Assembly: GCA_014905825.1 (NCBI GenBank)
Contig: JACGCN010000005.1
Coordinates: forward strand, 1,984,001-2,048,000
DNA from: Lyophyllum atratum
Lineage: Eukaryota > Basidiomycota > Agaricomycetes > Agaricales > Lyophyllaceae
Direction: 5' to 3'
DNA length: 64,000 bases
Part shown: piece by piece, positions 11,035-24,934 of the stretch
Layout of the letters: every line of letters begins with the position of its first letter
How positions within the stretch are numbered: position 1 is the first letter of the stretch
The notes under the pieces: model-generated
The model's input: only the letters and a program-made list of their open reading frames with translations
What the model was told of the DNA's origin: nothing
Database searches by the model: none
Translations under genes and position numbers: made by a program

Positions 11035-14000
11035 TTATGAAGGCGCGGGCTGGTACGAAGTGCCATGGTACCGGTACTGCCCCGGATGCTGAGGCGCAGC
11101 GCCAACCGCTGGAGGAGCATGCTGATGTGTCTGCTGCCAATGCATCGCGGCTGGCGTTGGGAGAGCCCCTGAATGCCCGTGCCCGTGCTGGACAGGCCCA
11201 CCACGGCCTGCGTTCACATCGCTAGTGCTATTGTATGGGGCAGGGACAGGCACGGCCGCGCTTTGCTCCGAGGTCGATCGTTGAGAGGAAGTATTGCTAG
11301 GATTCCATCTCGCTTGCGAAGTTTGCTATTATAAGGAACGTCAGCTTGAAAAGGTGCGTGACGAGAGTGAACGTAACCAACCTGGTAGTGCTGGCCGCCA
11401 CCGTTCATTACCGGATACTGAGGGTAGTGATTGTGGGTGGCAGGGTGGCCATAGGGTTGCGTATGGCTGGACGGCCCATACAACGGCTCCGTAGTGGATG
11501 AAAATCCACGCTGCTGAGGTTGGTAATGGCTAAACGAGATTGGAGCCGCGTATGGCTGCTGTTGCTGGTGGGCCTGTATAGGATGAGGCGGTTGATACTG
11601 CTGTGGCATGGCTCGTGGCGAAGGGGCGGAACGAGCATTAGACAACTGGGGTTCGCGAGCATAGGAGGTGCTCCCGTTCGCAGAGATTGGAACAGGCGGA
11701 GCGTAATTCGAGTTCATGTAGTGGCTTCCGTGCGCCAGGTTCGCAGTCATATAAGGATTGTTCATCTGCGGCTGTCCCGTCCCAGCAGTGGGCCGCTGAG
11801 GCTGCGGAGCTGGACGAGGGGGAGCTGACTTTTTGGCGCGACACTGCGAACAAAAGAATTCCACGCGGTCCCAGTTGCGCCTCCTGCGTCCTGCTTGTTG
11901 ATCTGCATGATCATGACATGCTATATGTTGCCATTTCGAACACAGGCCGCATGACATCATCGGGGTACCGTCGTCCTAAGAGCAACACTATTAGATTCCG
12001 GGCCAAAGACGAAAATACGGAAATGAAGTTACCAGGTTGATTCCGCGCCGATGGCAAATCTCGCAATCAAGCTCCCAGTCCTCTCCAACAGGCGTCCTGG
12101 AGCCGCTCCCCGCAGTTCTATGTATGCTTCTACCATTCCCATTATGCGAGCTTGATTTGGCTGTATCCTTCCGAGGGTGCTTGACAGGTTGTGTCTTGGT
12201 CGTTGAATCAGCACCATTTTCCACCACGTCGATCTGAATATCAGAACTACAGATGCAACCCTGATCAGCCAAGTGTCTTCAAGCCGGTAACTGAAGAAAA
12301 CCGTACCCTTCAGCAGCAACAGTGTCACCAACAACCTCTGCTGCCAGCTCTGCTTGTCGTTCCCTCTCCTCCCTCTCCTCCCTTTCCCTCCTCCTCAATT
12401 CTCTTGCCGTCTCTCTCCGCTCACGGTCAGCCTCCTCCTTCTTAGCTCGCGCTTCCTGGCGCCGGGCACGACTATTCCGTTCCTCCTCCTCCCGACGCTT
12501 GCGTTCAGCAGCCTCCGCCTCCTCTTTCTCAGACTGCCGAAGGAGAAGCCTGGACGAGCGTTTCCGCTGAGTAATCGCTGCAGAGAGCTTCTGTTTTCGT
12601 TCAATTTCCTGGAGGGAACATAAGGGTACGGAGCAACAACGAGGAAGATGGGACTGACTCTGAGCTCCTCTGTAACAACAGGGACGATGTCGTTGACCAA
12701 TACTTTGTACAACGCCTTTTCAGCGTAATATGTCGCTTTTTCAAAACGTTCCGCGATATGTTCCCATTCTTCAAGTGTCACACATATCTACAAATGAAAA
12801 TCATTGTGATTAGTGAAATAGAACGGGCCACAGGACGGGGTTATCGCAAAAAGAAACATACCGTTTCCCATTCAACGAATCCTTCTGGCAAAACGGGCGG
12901 TTCCTCTAGTCCCCTATCGTCCAGGGGTACGGCAGCAGCCTCAACAACAGGTTTGACCTGCTCTTCCTTCACAGGCTGTTCCTCTGGCTCCGCCTCCACC
13001 TCCGCCTCGCCTTGTTCCTCGCCATCACTGTCTTCATCCTCCTTGCTCCCACTCTCCTCACTCAACTCCGTCAGATCACTGATGTCACTCCCATCGCTCT
13101 CCAGCCCAGTCTTCTTACCACTCTCTTCCCTCTTCCCACCTTTTTTCCTTCCATTCGCTTTCGCGCTACTACCCTCCTTCTCATTCAACCACTCCTCCGG
13201 CACAGCCTGCCACTCCTCTTCGTCCTCTTGCCCCCTCAGTCGCGCGCTTACCCTAGTGCCCCTTGGCTTGGGCGGCTGTGGCTTGGCTGGACTCGCCCTC
13301 GTCGATGTCCTCAGCCCCGAACCTGACCGCGCCAGCGCTGACGCCTGGCGATTCAGCTCCGCCAGCTCTTTCGCTTGCTGATCTAGCTTCACTTTGGCTT
13401 GGGACTTCGCGGCCCTCGAGCGCCCTGCACCGGCGCTCGGTGGCTCGTCTGCCTGCAGGCGGGGTCGCTTAGCTGCAGGTTCCGGTGGCGCACGGCCTTT
13501 TCCTTTAGGCGCAGCCTTGGCACTCGCAGCTCCGCCTCGTTTGCGCTTAAGAGACGCCTTGCTGCTGACGGCTTTGGGGCGGGGTGGTCTGGGGATCGGA
13601 CGCTGGAGCCAAAGGCGGTCGGCTGGATTGAAGTAAATATAGGTATCGGGCGCATAAAGAAGCCGAGAGCCACGCACCACCTATCAGCCAGTATGCGTTC
13701 TTTTTGCTGTCGTATCCAATGGGTTCTATCCGCTAAAATGCAAGCCATAGGTCAAAATCTCCAACACAGCTCCCATATCGACACGAACGCACCCATGAAG
13801 CAGTCTCATCATCGGTACGCATGAGCGTTCTAAGCCTCATCGGGTTTTGGAACTGCCATTCCGTGAGCATGTGCATGGAGTCGAGTTTGGTGAGCATGGG
13901 AAGGTCAAGCCAGTTCTTTGACTCTTCCTGCTCTGTAGTCTCGTAGTTTATTGAAGATTGTTGGGCTTGTATGGAATCTGGTTCCGATGGTTGGATAGAG

Positions 14001-14685
14001 AGACCCTGGACGCTCGCTCCGATGCTGAAACCACGTTCGAGAGTGCTCGCACGAGTCGATTCTGGCATTTTGCTAGTAGCATCGTCATCAAGCTCTACGC
14101 CCCGCTCCGCCCTGTTCTCCTCCTCCTTCCCTTCCACTGATTGATCAACGGCGTCTGCTTGAGGCGGGTGTTCTTCTTCCTCGGCAGTAAGGTCCAATGG
14201 CTCCTCGGGTTCGTCGACGCGTGGTTCAGGGCCTATGGGATTGGCAGCGGGGTCGCGCTTGCGATACTGTTTCCTCAGCGCGGTTTGCCAGTTATCCAGC
14301 CTGTTGAACGCGTCAAATACCCTCTTAAGTGGAGATGAGATAGGCACTCACGAGACCTTGCGGTCATAGGAGACGGTGTACAGCAGCCTCTGCATGATGC
14401 GAGGCAGAACGATATTAGACCCATTTATCAAGTCCTCCTCAATTGCCTTTGCGATTTGAGTTATTTCCACACTTTAGAATAGCGAAAGGAGGTACATACA
14501 TTGAGCGAGACATCATTCATGGCGAAGAGGTGGTTGAAAGTAAAGAAGAATTGAGAGAATGCAGCCCATTTCCAGTGTGTGCGAAGTTGCCTATGAGAGT
14601 CTGAGAAGGCGACCTGTTGCGATACGGCTCGAGGTGGCGGCGACTCCTCTCGAGGCTGGACGCGAGCGGAAACCCGACGAGGCAT
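11035..14685 (-). CDS. DDT/WHIM-type chromatin protein with a PHD finger
   Basis: Ten exons (14500-14685, 14352-14446, 13793-14300, 13678-13732, 13622-12862, 12787-12659, 12608-12307, 12246-12033, 11975-11382, 11325-11035) give 1044 residues. The N-terminal third resembles the DDT/WHIM region of CECR2/RSF1-like remodeller subunits. It has HWKWAAFSQFFFTFNHLF near the start and RIEPIGYDSKKNAYWLIG followed, after removal of a 55-base intron, by ADRLWLQRP. A Lys/Arg/Glu-rich region and a strongly charged helix (about 12310-12600) follow. A C4HC3 PHD finger comes next (CEICHRRG, CGLCSKWQHIACHDH, FFCSQCR), then a Gln/Pro/His-rich tail. A role as a histone-reading accessory subunit of an ISWI-type remodeller is inferred. 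The exact orthologue is not assigned. Confidence 0.85.
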
Positions 14686-15199
14686 CACGGGCAAACAAGG
14701 TTAACGGGGCCACACGTGTCCTCTATGTGCGCGGCGCCGGGGGATAGTTCTAAAATGCGATGTAAGATGCGAGAAGTGGCGAGGACGATGGATTGGAGGC
14801 GAGCTGGATGTTACAAACAGCGAGCTCGAGCCGTTTTGGTTTCGGGATCAAGGTGCCACCAATTCTCAATGTTCAATTATGTAATCAATGATGCTCACAA
14901 TTTGTTTCACGCCTCCTCCTCCGAGTCCGTGATCCGCTCCTCCTACTCGACGCCCTGACAACGTTCAGCACGACCTTGGAGACATGTAGGACGGGTATCC
15001 AAGTCCTCGATCCATCGTTATCACCATCGATTGTGGCACACTTGCTATGCTAAATTACCCCTTCGCTCTGACTACGCCGCCGATGATCGATGAAGAACAA
15101 AGTAACTGGTTCAGGTCCTGTTGAAACATATCGAGCACTGGTACTGTGCTTGCCCTATCCTCGGACTTTCCCATATGTTGCCTCCCCTTGGCGCGGCAC

Positions 15200-15560
15200 C
15201 CAATGAATAGACCGCATTCGTGCTCCTGCGCATACCCGACTCAATGGTGCATATTGAAAGGGCAGTTCAAGCAGCTCAAACTTACCCAGATGCCACAGTA
15301 ATTGTAACTGACCTGTCGCCGCTGCCCCGTCGTCCAATCCAAAGACCGTACAGTTCAACAAATTAACGTGACTGAAGGATTACCTTCCGAGCATCCAAGC
15401 TTCGACATGATATCAACACGCTCATAGAGGATGTTGACCATCTTCTCTTTGCATGATCCATTCCCATCACATCTTTGCGATTACGGCAGCGATGTGTTGA
15501 GCGTCACGACTACTTCTTTGGCAACATGATGGTATTGACCATGGATTAGGCATTCAGAAT
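15200..15560 (+). pseudogene. Decayed copy of the neighbouring SAM-dependent methyltransferase
   Basis: Bases 15268-15345 encode AVQAAQTYPDATVIVTDLSP, which closely matches AIQAAQTYPHAIVTAVDLSP of the intact gene 1.4 kb downstream. The following bases still resemble the NIKFQKLDIT...FPPASFD region but contain stops and frame changes within about 30 codons. No intact splice pattern or open frame is left. Its orientation matches the intact gene, consistent with an old tandem duplication. The boundaries given cover only the part where homology is visible by eye. Confidence 0.7.
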
Positions 15561-16261
15561 TCCTGGGCATCTATCACGGCTATGGAAGGCGTACAAAAGA
15601 TCCAACCTTTCACCGAACCTTGGGCCGGAGGCGGTTGTGGGAGAAAATGGTCAGCACCCTTAGGTTCTCTAGGTTACTTCAGTCTAACGCATGATTGAGT
15701 CAGTTCGGCGACGGGGAAGTCACTGTCATCGACAACGAACAAAATCACCATCATAAGGCTGTGGCTCGATCCAATTAGAACTCTTGACAGATAGACGCTG
15801 AATAGATGGTCACTTCTGGGTGTTCTTTCGCGAATAGTGACGACCTATTCATATTACGAATTACCAGCCAGCTTGTCCGGAGCCAGAGAAGAAAGCGTCG
15901 ACTGGGATTGTTGCGGTCTACTTCGTCCCTCGCTTCAGCGGAGGATTTGACCCAAGATGACGTTTTTGCGGACATCATCCTTTCTATGTTGAGGCCTGAT
16001 GGAACTGGGCTTTCCGAAGACGGCTAAATATGGAGTTGCGGTACGAATTCTTCAGATTCTGATCAGGCCTCAGCACTTCATTGCTATCTCTCCCAGGCGA
16101 ACACCATCAGTTGTTCTGTTGCGTGTCTTGGCCACGCTGCTGGTCGCTGCTTCCATATTTATATTGCTCGGATACATCGTTTGACCGCAGTTGAGTATAA
16201 AGTCTATCGCTAACGTCTTTCTTTAACCAAGTCCGAGGTCAAGCTCACAACCTGCAATATC
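15561..16261 (+). other. Degenerate stretch upstream of the methyltransferase gene
   Basis: Short plus-strand open stretches occur at 15806-16027 and 15999-16184. The second ends in a hydrophobic, membrane-like segment (VLLRVLATLLVAASIFILLG). They overlap in different frames and neither matches a family I know. They may be remains of another gene. The last ~60 bases are the promoter of the methyltransferase gene. Confidence 0.35.
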
Positions 16262-17480
16262 ATGACCGACGTTGATCAGCTCCGCGCCTTCCACGAGGAA
16301 GAAGCCCCATATACACTTCCGCTTCCGGTCAGTCAAATTCATTGCTGTCTCCACTTCGCAGTTCACCATCCGTCAGACTGATGCCATGGAGTGGAAAAGG
16401 TGAGGCACACAAATGTTACCCACCAGCCACAACACCTCAGCTTTGACTAGACTTGATGATATGCACGAGGCGATGAACGTCTACTTCGGCCATAAACTGT
16501 CGGATGCGCCGATCCCGAACGACATCACGCAGATACTTGAGATCGGGTACGGATTATCTTATGTTCTTGCTTGTTTAGCACCACTGATCATCCAGTAGGT
16601 GTGGTTCTGGTGCCTGGTATGTTGCACTACCTTATTGTGTGCATGTTGTTCAGTGTAGCGCTCCAAAAGGGCAATCCAGGCAGCTCAAACTTACCCCCAC
16701 GCCATCGTAACTGCAGTCGACCTATCGCCTCTGCCAGATCGCCCGATCCCGGATAACATCAAGTTTCAAAAACTCGACATAACACAGGCGCTTCCATTCC
16801 CGCCTGCGAGTTTTGATGTCGTCCATGCTCGATATCTCTTCCTACATGTCAGTCTAATTACCCCAATCTTCGAATCCTGATACACATCCAAATTAGTTGT
16901 CAAACTGGGAAAACGTCCTTCAGCGTGTTAGCTCCCTCTTGAAGCCTGGAGGTTGGCTTCTCCTCGAGGACATCGACCACATGCTGTTTCAGGAAAATGG
17001 CGAAGTCAATGTCGGACCTAATATACAAGAATTTTACAGGATCTATTACGAAGTATACACTCCAAGTCGCGGCGTCGATTACATCGTGGGCTCCAGAATG
17101 GAAGAGATCTTGAAAAAAATGAATCTATTCTCGTGAGTTCTTGTGCTCGTTCACACAATTCAAGTGCTCAAATGGCGGTGATAGGGAAGTCAACGCCGTC
17201 AAAATAAAGTGTCCATTTGATGGGAGGAGCGAAGGTAAACTTCCCCAGAAAACAATACACATCAGATCTGGCATTAATCGCCTTCGCAGATCCCAGGATC
17301 CGCGACCTCGGTCTCGCGATGGGAGAGTTTTTCCGGAGGGGATATCGGGCACTGTCACCCAAGTTTATCGCTTGTGGCATAACACCCGAAATCCACCAGG
17401 GTTTGTTCGACGAGCTCGATGATCCCGAAAGGAGCGTGTACAACAACCTCTTCGTGATCTCGTCGAGAAAAGCGGCATGA
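16262..17480 (+). CDS. Class I SAM-dependent methyltransferase
   Basis: Exons 16262-16327, 16377-16399, 16451-16546, 16599-16616, 16670-16847, 16897-17132, 17185-17234 and 17290-17480 give 285 residues. The SAM-binding motif I is EIGCGSGAW, split across three exons including an 18-base one. It is followed by VTAVDLSPL, then FDVVHARYLFLHL and LLKPGGWLLLEDID. The layout fits the small stand-alone methyltransferases common in Agaricomycete secondary-metabolism and LaeA-like groups. No biosynthetic partner genes are adjacent, so the substrate is unknown. A decayed paralogue lies immediately upstream. Confidence 0.85.
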
Positions 17481-17939
17481 CGATATAGTTGGTAGCTAAT
17501 ACCACTGATTATCTGTGTCTACCAAGGATCCTGATGTCCGAGAGATCGGTTCTGCGACTGGACGTCATTGCTAGTGCGTGGAGAGCTTCAGGTTGTACCC
17601 TCAGGCTCATCATCGCTGCTGGCGTGACTCCAAATTACACTAAGGCTTACAACTCGATGACCCAGTAAGAAAATCTACTTTAGTCTGTTCCCAACTTGAC
17701 CACAAAGACTCGAGGGTAGGATGTCTCGCGCGTTTTGCTGGCCTAGATATAATAGACCGATTTACGACTCGTGGAGTCGACTCGGTACAGTAGTATCTGC
17801 GGCGCCATGAGACCCTACTCTGACATCCGACATATCTAGTGGTCTTGGTTCAAGAATCGGTGCCTTAATAGAGCTCACAAAGCACTCCATAATTTGATCT
17901 CAGTATATTCCTCCAGGCGTTTGTATAACGATACAGCTG
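17481..17939. other. Convergent intergenic region, no gene seen
   Basis: This separates the 3' ends of the methyltransferase (plus) and the alpha/beta hydrolase (minus). No open frame of note, no repeat and no RNA gene was recognised. Confidence 0.5.
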
Positions 17940-19071
17940 TTACAAGCAGTGGTCCGCAATAAACCTGGCCATCTCGTTCACCATCTCCGTCGTACATTCA
18001 TGCCCCACACCTGTGCACAAGTTGATTGTCTTCACACCCTGAGGCCCAACATCAAGCTTTTCCACGAAGTCCTTGCTTGCCTCCCAGGGAACTACCTTGT
18101 CCGCCTCACCAGACAAAACCAAGACTCGTTTACCGAAGAACGGGTTTACACCTTCCCGAATCAAGAATGGTGGGTCCAGCCTCTCAACGGTCTCTTTGAA
18201 GCTCTTTGGGAAGTATGGCCCCTCTAAAGTTATGCCCACTTTCTGGGCACGGAGGGCCATTAACTTACTATAGTCTGGGCATCCAATGATCGGGATTCCC
18301 GTTTTTACTCGTTCGTCTACAAAAGAGCAATTATCGGATTCCTGTCCACCCGTGGAAGTAGGCATAATATACATACCATGGGCCAGCGTGATCCAAGTTG
18401 CATGCCCGCCGAGGCTTATTCCAGCTACTCCCCATTCCACGATAGGATGTGGATTGTTGTCCGGATAGAGAAAAGACGGAAGAAAGTCGATGAGCATGCT
18501 TACGTCCCTCGCCGTCCCCGCTGAATATATAACACACATTGGCAACGGGTGTTGAAGATTGAATAATGAAGACACTACGTACTTTGTATGGCGTACATGT
18601 CGACCCTGAAGTATAGTCCGAATATCAATTAGTGGGTTAATTGGCAAGCACAGTATTTAGAACATTTACGCATGTCGTATATTGTGTCCTTTCCCAAGCT
18701 GTGTCGTATATTGTGTCCTTTCCCAAGCTGCAAGCTCGTGTCTTTGGCCGGGAGCCAAGCATCATTGCACTTGGCATCCACCAGTCGCTTTCCGTGATTC
18801 CTCTGATCCTTTATGATCCCGGGTCCTGTCAAGGCAGCCAGGATAGTTTGACTGAAGTCAGGCTCACGAAGGTCACGATCAAGAGTTCACGATTTCGCTC
18901 TTTGGTCTGCTCGATGACAGACAGCGCAGCCTCATCTACGTCCTTTGCAGAACCATAGCGGCCATGAAGGAGGAAGAAGACCACGACCTCCTTTCCCTCG
19001 CCCTGACGAGTCGTGGTTGGAGCGGCGGAGTAGACGTTGACTTCGAGCCCAGCGATAACTAACGTTTGCAT
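17940..19071 (-). pseudogene. Alpha/beta hydrolase disrupted by a 29-bp tandem duplication
   Basis: Exons 18868-19071, 18670-18808, 18583-18605, 18377-18520 and 17940-18316 fit an alpha/beta hydrolase of 285 residues if one copy of a 29-base repeat in exon 2 is ignored. Visible landmarks are the N-terminal strand and loop FFLLHGRYGS, DQRNHGKR, DMYAIQ, the nucleophile elbow GISLGGH, the acid GEADKVVPW and the histidine GVGHECT. All catalytic residues are intact. With both repeat copies present exon 2 is 139 bases, its end phase no longer matches exon 3, and translation would stop after about 20 further codons. It is a recent null allele, or an assembly artefact. The ATG at 19071 opens directly into the hydrolase fold. 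Confidence 0.75.
18673..18730. repeat. Perfect 29-bp direct tandem duplication inside the hydrolase gene
   Basis: Two adjacent identical 29-base copies begin TGTCGTATATTG and end CCCAAGCTG. The unit is not a multiple of three. Removing one copy restores the splice phase of exon 2 exactly. Confidence 0.95.
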
Positions 19072-19510
19072 ACCGGACGTCGATGTGGTCGTTCACGTTG
19101 AGGATTGTGGAGTCAAAAAGAGGAGCTTAACAATTTTCCCAGCGATGCGAAATAAATATAATGGCATATGGTCAACTATGTGAAGTAGTACGAGTAGTGC
19201 ACAAGACATTGATGTCTGAAATTATGAGCTCGACGGAGCCACCAGGTAAGAAGGAAGAGATGGGAAGAGACGTGACAAAAACGGCCGTTAGTCCTAAGGC
19301 GGGTGGGATGATATCGGTTGGTCTTGTGTCTACAGGTCTACAGATCTAATAGTAAGTGTCGATGTGATCCCTTAAAGACGCAGGCGAGGACGACAGATGC
19401 GGTGGTGTGATGCCGATGACGAATGTATGCTTGGTATGCCCACGAGGGCTGTGAACGAGCAGGTGATGGAGACAAGAAGGCATGGAGGCGGTGGATCTGA
19501 ATAGGGCAGA
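19072..19510. other. Intergenic region between hydrolase and helicase genes
   Basis: The interval contains the hydrolase promoter and the helicase 3' UTR. A 62-codon plus-strand open stretch at 19161 has no recognisable content. Confidence 0.45.
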
Positions 19511-22132
<2,622 letters not shown>

Positions 22133-22499
22133 ATTGTGTATGTAAAGGGTGAAGGGAAGGAAAAGATTGGGAATGAGGTGAGCGCAAGGGAACAGGTGGT
22201 GTGACGGAGAAATTTTCTCCAAACAACGCTTACATTCCAAACACTCACAAATACAGCACTGCCACAACCGGTGCACGATAACGTCCGTGCGATTTGTCGT
22301 GTTTTTTTACGAAAGCAATATTACAATAGGCCTAAGTAAAGAGGGTATCTTGTAGATGAGTAATGGGTAAATGAGCGTAGTGTGTGCGTAGATCGATATA
22401 AAGCGAGCGAGATACGAGAGAAAGCAATTTTGGGCTACCTGTATCATCACGAGTCAGAATGCGTCGGAGAAACGTACAGAAATTACCCACAGTGAGAGG
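22133..22499. other. Helicase 5' region and GTPase 3' region
   Basis: This is the spacer between the helicase start codon (22132, minus) and the stop codon of the next minus-strand gene (22500). No separate gene is seen. Confidence 0.5.
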
Positions 22500-23510
22500 T
22501 TACATAACTATACAGATTGAGGGCTTCTTCCTTGGTTTTCTGGCAGTCTCTACCGGATAGCGGACACGCATCTGTTTGACTAAATCCTCAAACACATCCG
22601 TGATGTGCCAGTTCCGCTTAGCTGATGTTTCATAGAATGGGAGCGCCCAGCGGCTCGCGAGTGATTGGATGGTACTTCGCTGCACCTCGCGTTCGTTCAC
22701 GAGATCCAGCTTGGTACCAACGACAACAATTGGGATCCCCTGTGGATAAGCGGTCATGAACATCAACATGAGGTGGGTTTAGATCGGCGGTAGCTCACCG
22801 TGTCTCCGCCTTTGATACGGTATATCTGCTTTCGTAGATTATCAACTTCCTTCAGACTTGCTTCTTGTGTCAAGCTGCCATTGAACATGAGAACGATGCT
22901 CTACGAACGATCTGTGAACTCGCCTGAAAACAAGCACGAAACCTCGGCCAGACTGACGAACTATCATTTGCGCGTGTCGACTAAGGCCAAAAGCAGCTGC
23001 ATACCTTGATATATACCTCGTTCAAAGACGTGAATTGTTCTGCTCCTGCAGTATCCAATACTTCAAGCTGTTGGAGAATCACATCAGTATCTTCATGACG
23101 CGGCAGAACAGGTTATCCGGGAATGTGGAGACGACCCGCCGCTCCTCTAATTATGCTAACCATTGCTCGGGAAGGACTCACGGACGACAGTTCTCCATCG
23201 ACCATGATGGTCCGCCGATATTCCTCTGTCCAATCCGCTCATAAGTCCACAGTCAATGGCGACAGAAACAGCTGTTAGGGCGAACCTTCTATTGTCGGGT
23301 CATAATTCTCCACAAATACGTCCCTGATGAAGCGAACTGGAGAAGCCTTGGATGTCGGATTCATTTCCCAGAGAAGTCATGAGCGTACCTGTGAGCGCCG
23401 ACTTTCCGACGCCTCCAGCTGCGCAGGGTGGAGGGCTTGGTTAGGGCTACATGAAAATAGATGTCCAATGGCGACTCACCCCCAAGGACAACGACATTGA
23501 ACTGACGCAT
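22500..23510 (-). CDS. Ras/Rap (Rsr1)-like small GTPase with C-terminal CAAX box
   Basis: Exons 23480-23510, 23389-23418, 23286-23336, 23182-23225, 23005-23067, 22924-22952, 22799-22874 and 22500-22739 give 187 residues. G-motifs: P-loop GAGGVGKSALT, effector loop VENYDPTIEE, switch II DTAGAEQF (where Ras has Gln-Glu), TKLD in place of the usual NKxD, and ETSAK. The C-terminus KKPSICIVM is a prenylation CAAX box behind a basic patch, so plasma-membrane anchoring is expected. Sequence order is closest to the Rap/Rsr1 branch, which in yeasts controls polarity. One intron (22875-22923) begins with GC. Confidence 0.9.
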
Positions 23511-23690
23511 AGCTAACAAATACAGAGATAATAGTATCGACGCCCAAGACAGAGAACAGAGGGAACCAAGAAGAGAGAAGAAGAGAATAACGAGCCAAAT
23601 GGGTAGTTGTCGGCCGTGAGAGCCAACACTTTGACGCGAGGAGATGGTCGACCGTGACAACTTCCCGTACAACAGCCGGCCACAACCATC
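23511..23690. promoter_or_regulatory. Shared divergent promoter region (GTPase / cyclophilin)
   Basis: Only 180 bases separate the start codons of the minus-strand GTPase and the plus-strand cyclophilin. Both genes must draw their core promoters from this interval. No individual site could be assigned by eye. Confidence 0.5.
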
Positions 23691-24934
23691 ATGGTGCGGC
23701 CGCGAACATTTCTCGACTTTTCCGTCAACAACGAACCACTGGGCAGGTAAGTGCTGTTCTATGTCTTCTTGATTCGTACTCAGGCCCAAGCTAGAGTTAT
23801 ATTTGAGCTCTACAATGACACGGCCCCCAAAACAACCGAAAAGTACGATCGCCAGCCAGCCTCAAGCTAGCTACTCACCGTCTTCTCTAGCTTTCGTGTG
23901 CTTTCTACAGGAGAACAAGGGATTTCCCCACTCAGCCAGCAGCCCCTGTACTACAAAAACAGCACGATTCACAGGTCAATTAAAGACTTCATGATTCAAG
24001 GTGGAGGTACGTTTGCGGCACCTGCCATTCTTTTCCGATAATAACTTCTCCGCTCTGCTAGATTTCACGAAATTCAATGGCACGGGCGGCGAATCCATCT
24101 ATGGCGGCTCATTTTCTGATGAAGACCTTACAAGGCCGCTGGACGCCGAAGGACTTCTCTGCATGGCAAATAAGGGACCCAATACGAACAATTCTCAATT
24201 CTTCATCACTCTACGCGAATGTCCCCATCTCAATGGTACCGTGGCCCACTGGAATACCGTTACACTTGCTAATTCCTTCCTCACACAGGCAAACACGTTG
24301 TGTTCGGCCGCGTTATCCGAGGCTACCAGGTCGTGCAGAAAATTGCGGCATTGCCCGTCGACGCGAAAGACCGTCCTCTCTCACCCGTCGTCATCTCAAA
24401 TAGTGGGGAGCTCGAGCTGCGCAAAGCACCAGGTCCGTTCATATCATATTTTTGATCTACCGTCCTGATACCTTCTTCAGCCAAACCAAGCGAGCCGACC
24501 TCCGACAAACGCACTACTCCCGAGAAGCGACGCACCAGACGGTCTCGCTCATCCTCAGGATCTCGCTCCCGGTCAAAGTCTCGCAGTCCCGATCGCGAGC
24601 GACGCCGCCGCAAGAAGAAGAAGTCCAAGCGCAAAGAAGACACAACACCTCCGCCTGATGAGCCCAAATATACTACGAAGGCCCCGACGGAGGAGACGGA
24701 AGAGGAATACGATGCGCGACTGGAGCGCGAGGAGAATGAACGGTTGGCTGCAGAACGAAAGCGGGAGTTGGCGCGGATAAAGGAAAAGTATGATGCTGAG
24801 CTGAGGAGCAACAATGGGGTGCGATTTAAAGGTGTGTTGGGCTTGCAACCTGGTGTCTACCCCTGCTCACAATATTCGCATTAGGTCGAGGCCGAATGAA
24901 ATTCTTGGATCCTGAACTGAGCCAGTCTCGGTGA
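23691..24934 (+). CDS. Cyclophilin-type peptidyl-prolyl isomerase with RS/charged tail
   Basis: Exons 23691-23746, 23795-23842, 23891-24006, 24062-24235, 24289-24432, 24481-24831 and 24885-24934 give 312 residues. The cyclophilin domain (about residues 5-175) shows [54 protein letters not shown] and KHVVFGRV. It is followed by a tail rich in RS, RRRKKKK and acidic helices ending [11 protein letters not shown]. This architecture is that of nuclear, spliceosome-associated cyclophilins (PPIG/CypG-like). A role in prolyl isomerisation of splicing factors is inferred. The start fits a short leader [12 protein letters not shown], typical of this subgroup. Confidence 0.92.

Noticed and set aside
13623..13680. 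Reading the segment before ADRLWLQRP of the PHD gene as coding
   Set aside because: It is a canonical 55-base intron (GTGCGT...CCAG). Removing it joins WLIG to ADRLWLQRP, the conserved motif.
13400..13824. Long plus-strand open frames opposite the PHD-finger gene
   Set aside because: They are antisense shadows of GC-rich, Lys/Arg/Pro-rich coding sequence. The minus-strand exons have continuous phase and domain content.
18331..18537. Alternative minus-strand frame across the hydrolase gene
   Set aside because: It overlaps the exon with the GISLGGH nucleophile motif in another frame and has no splice-consistent extension.
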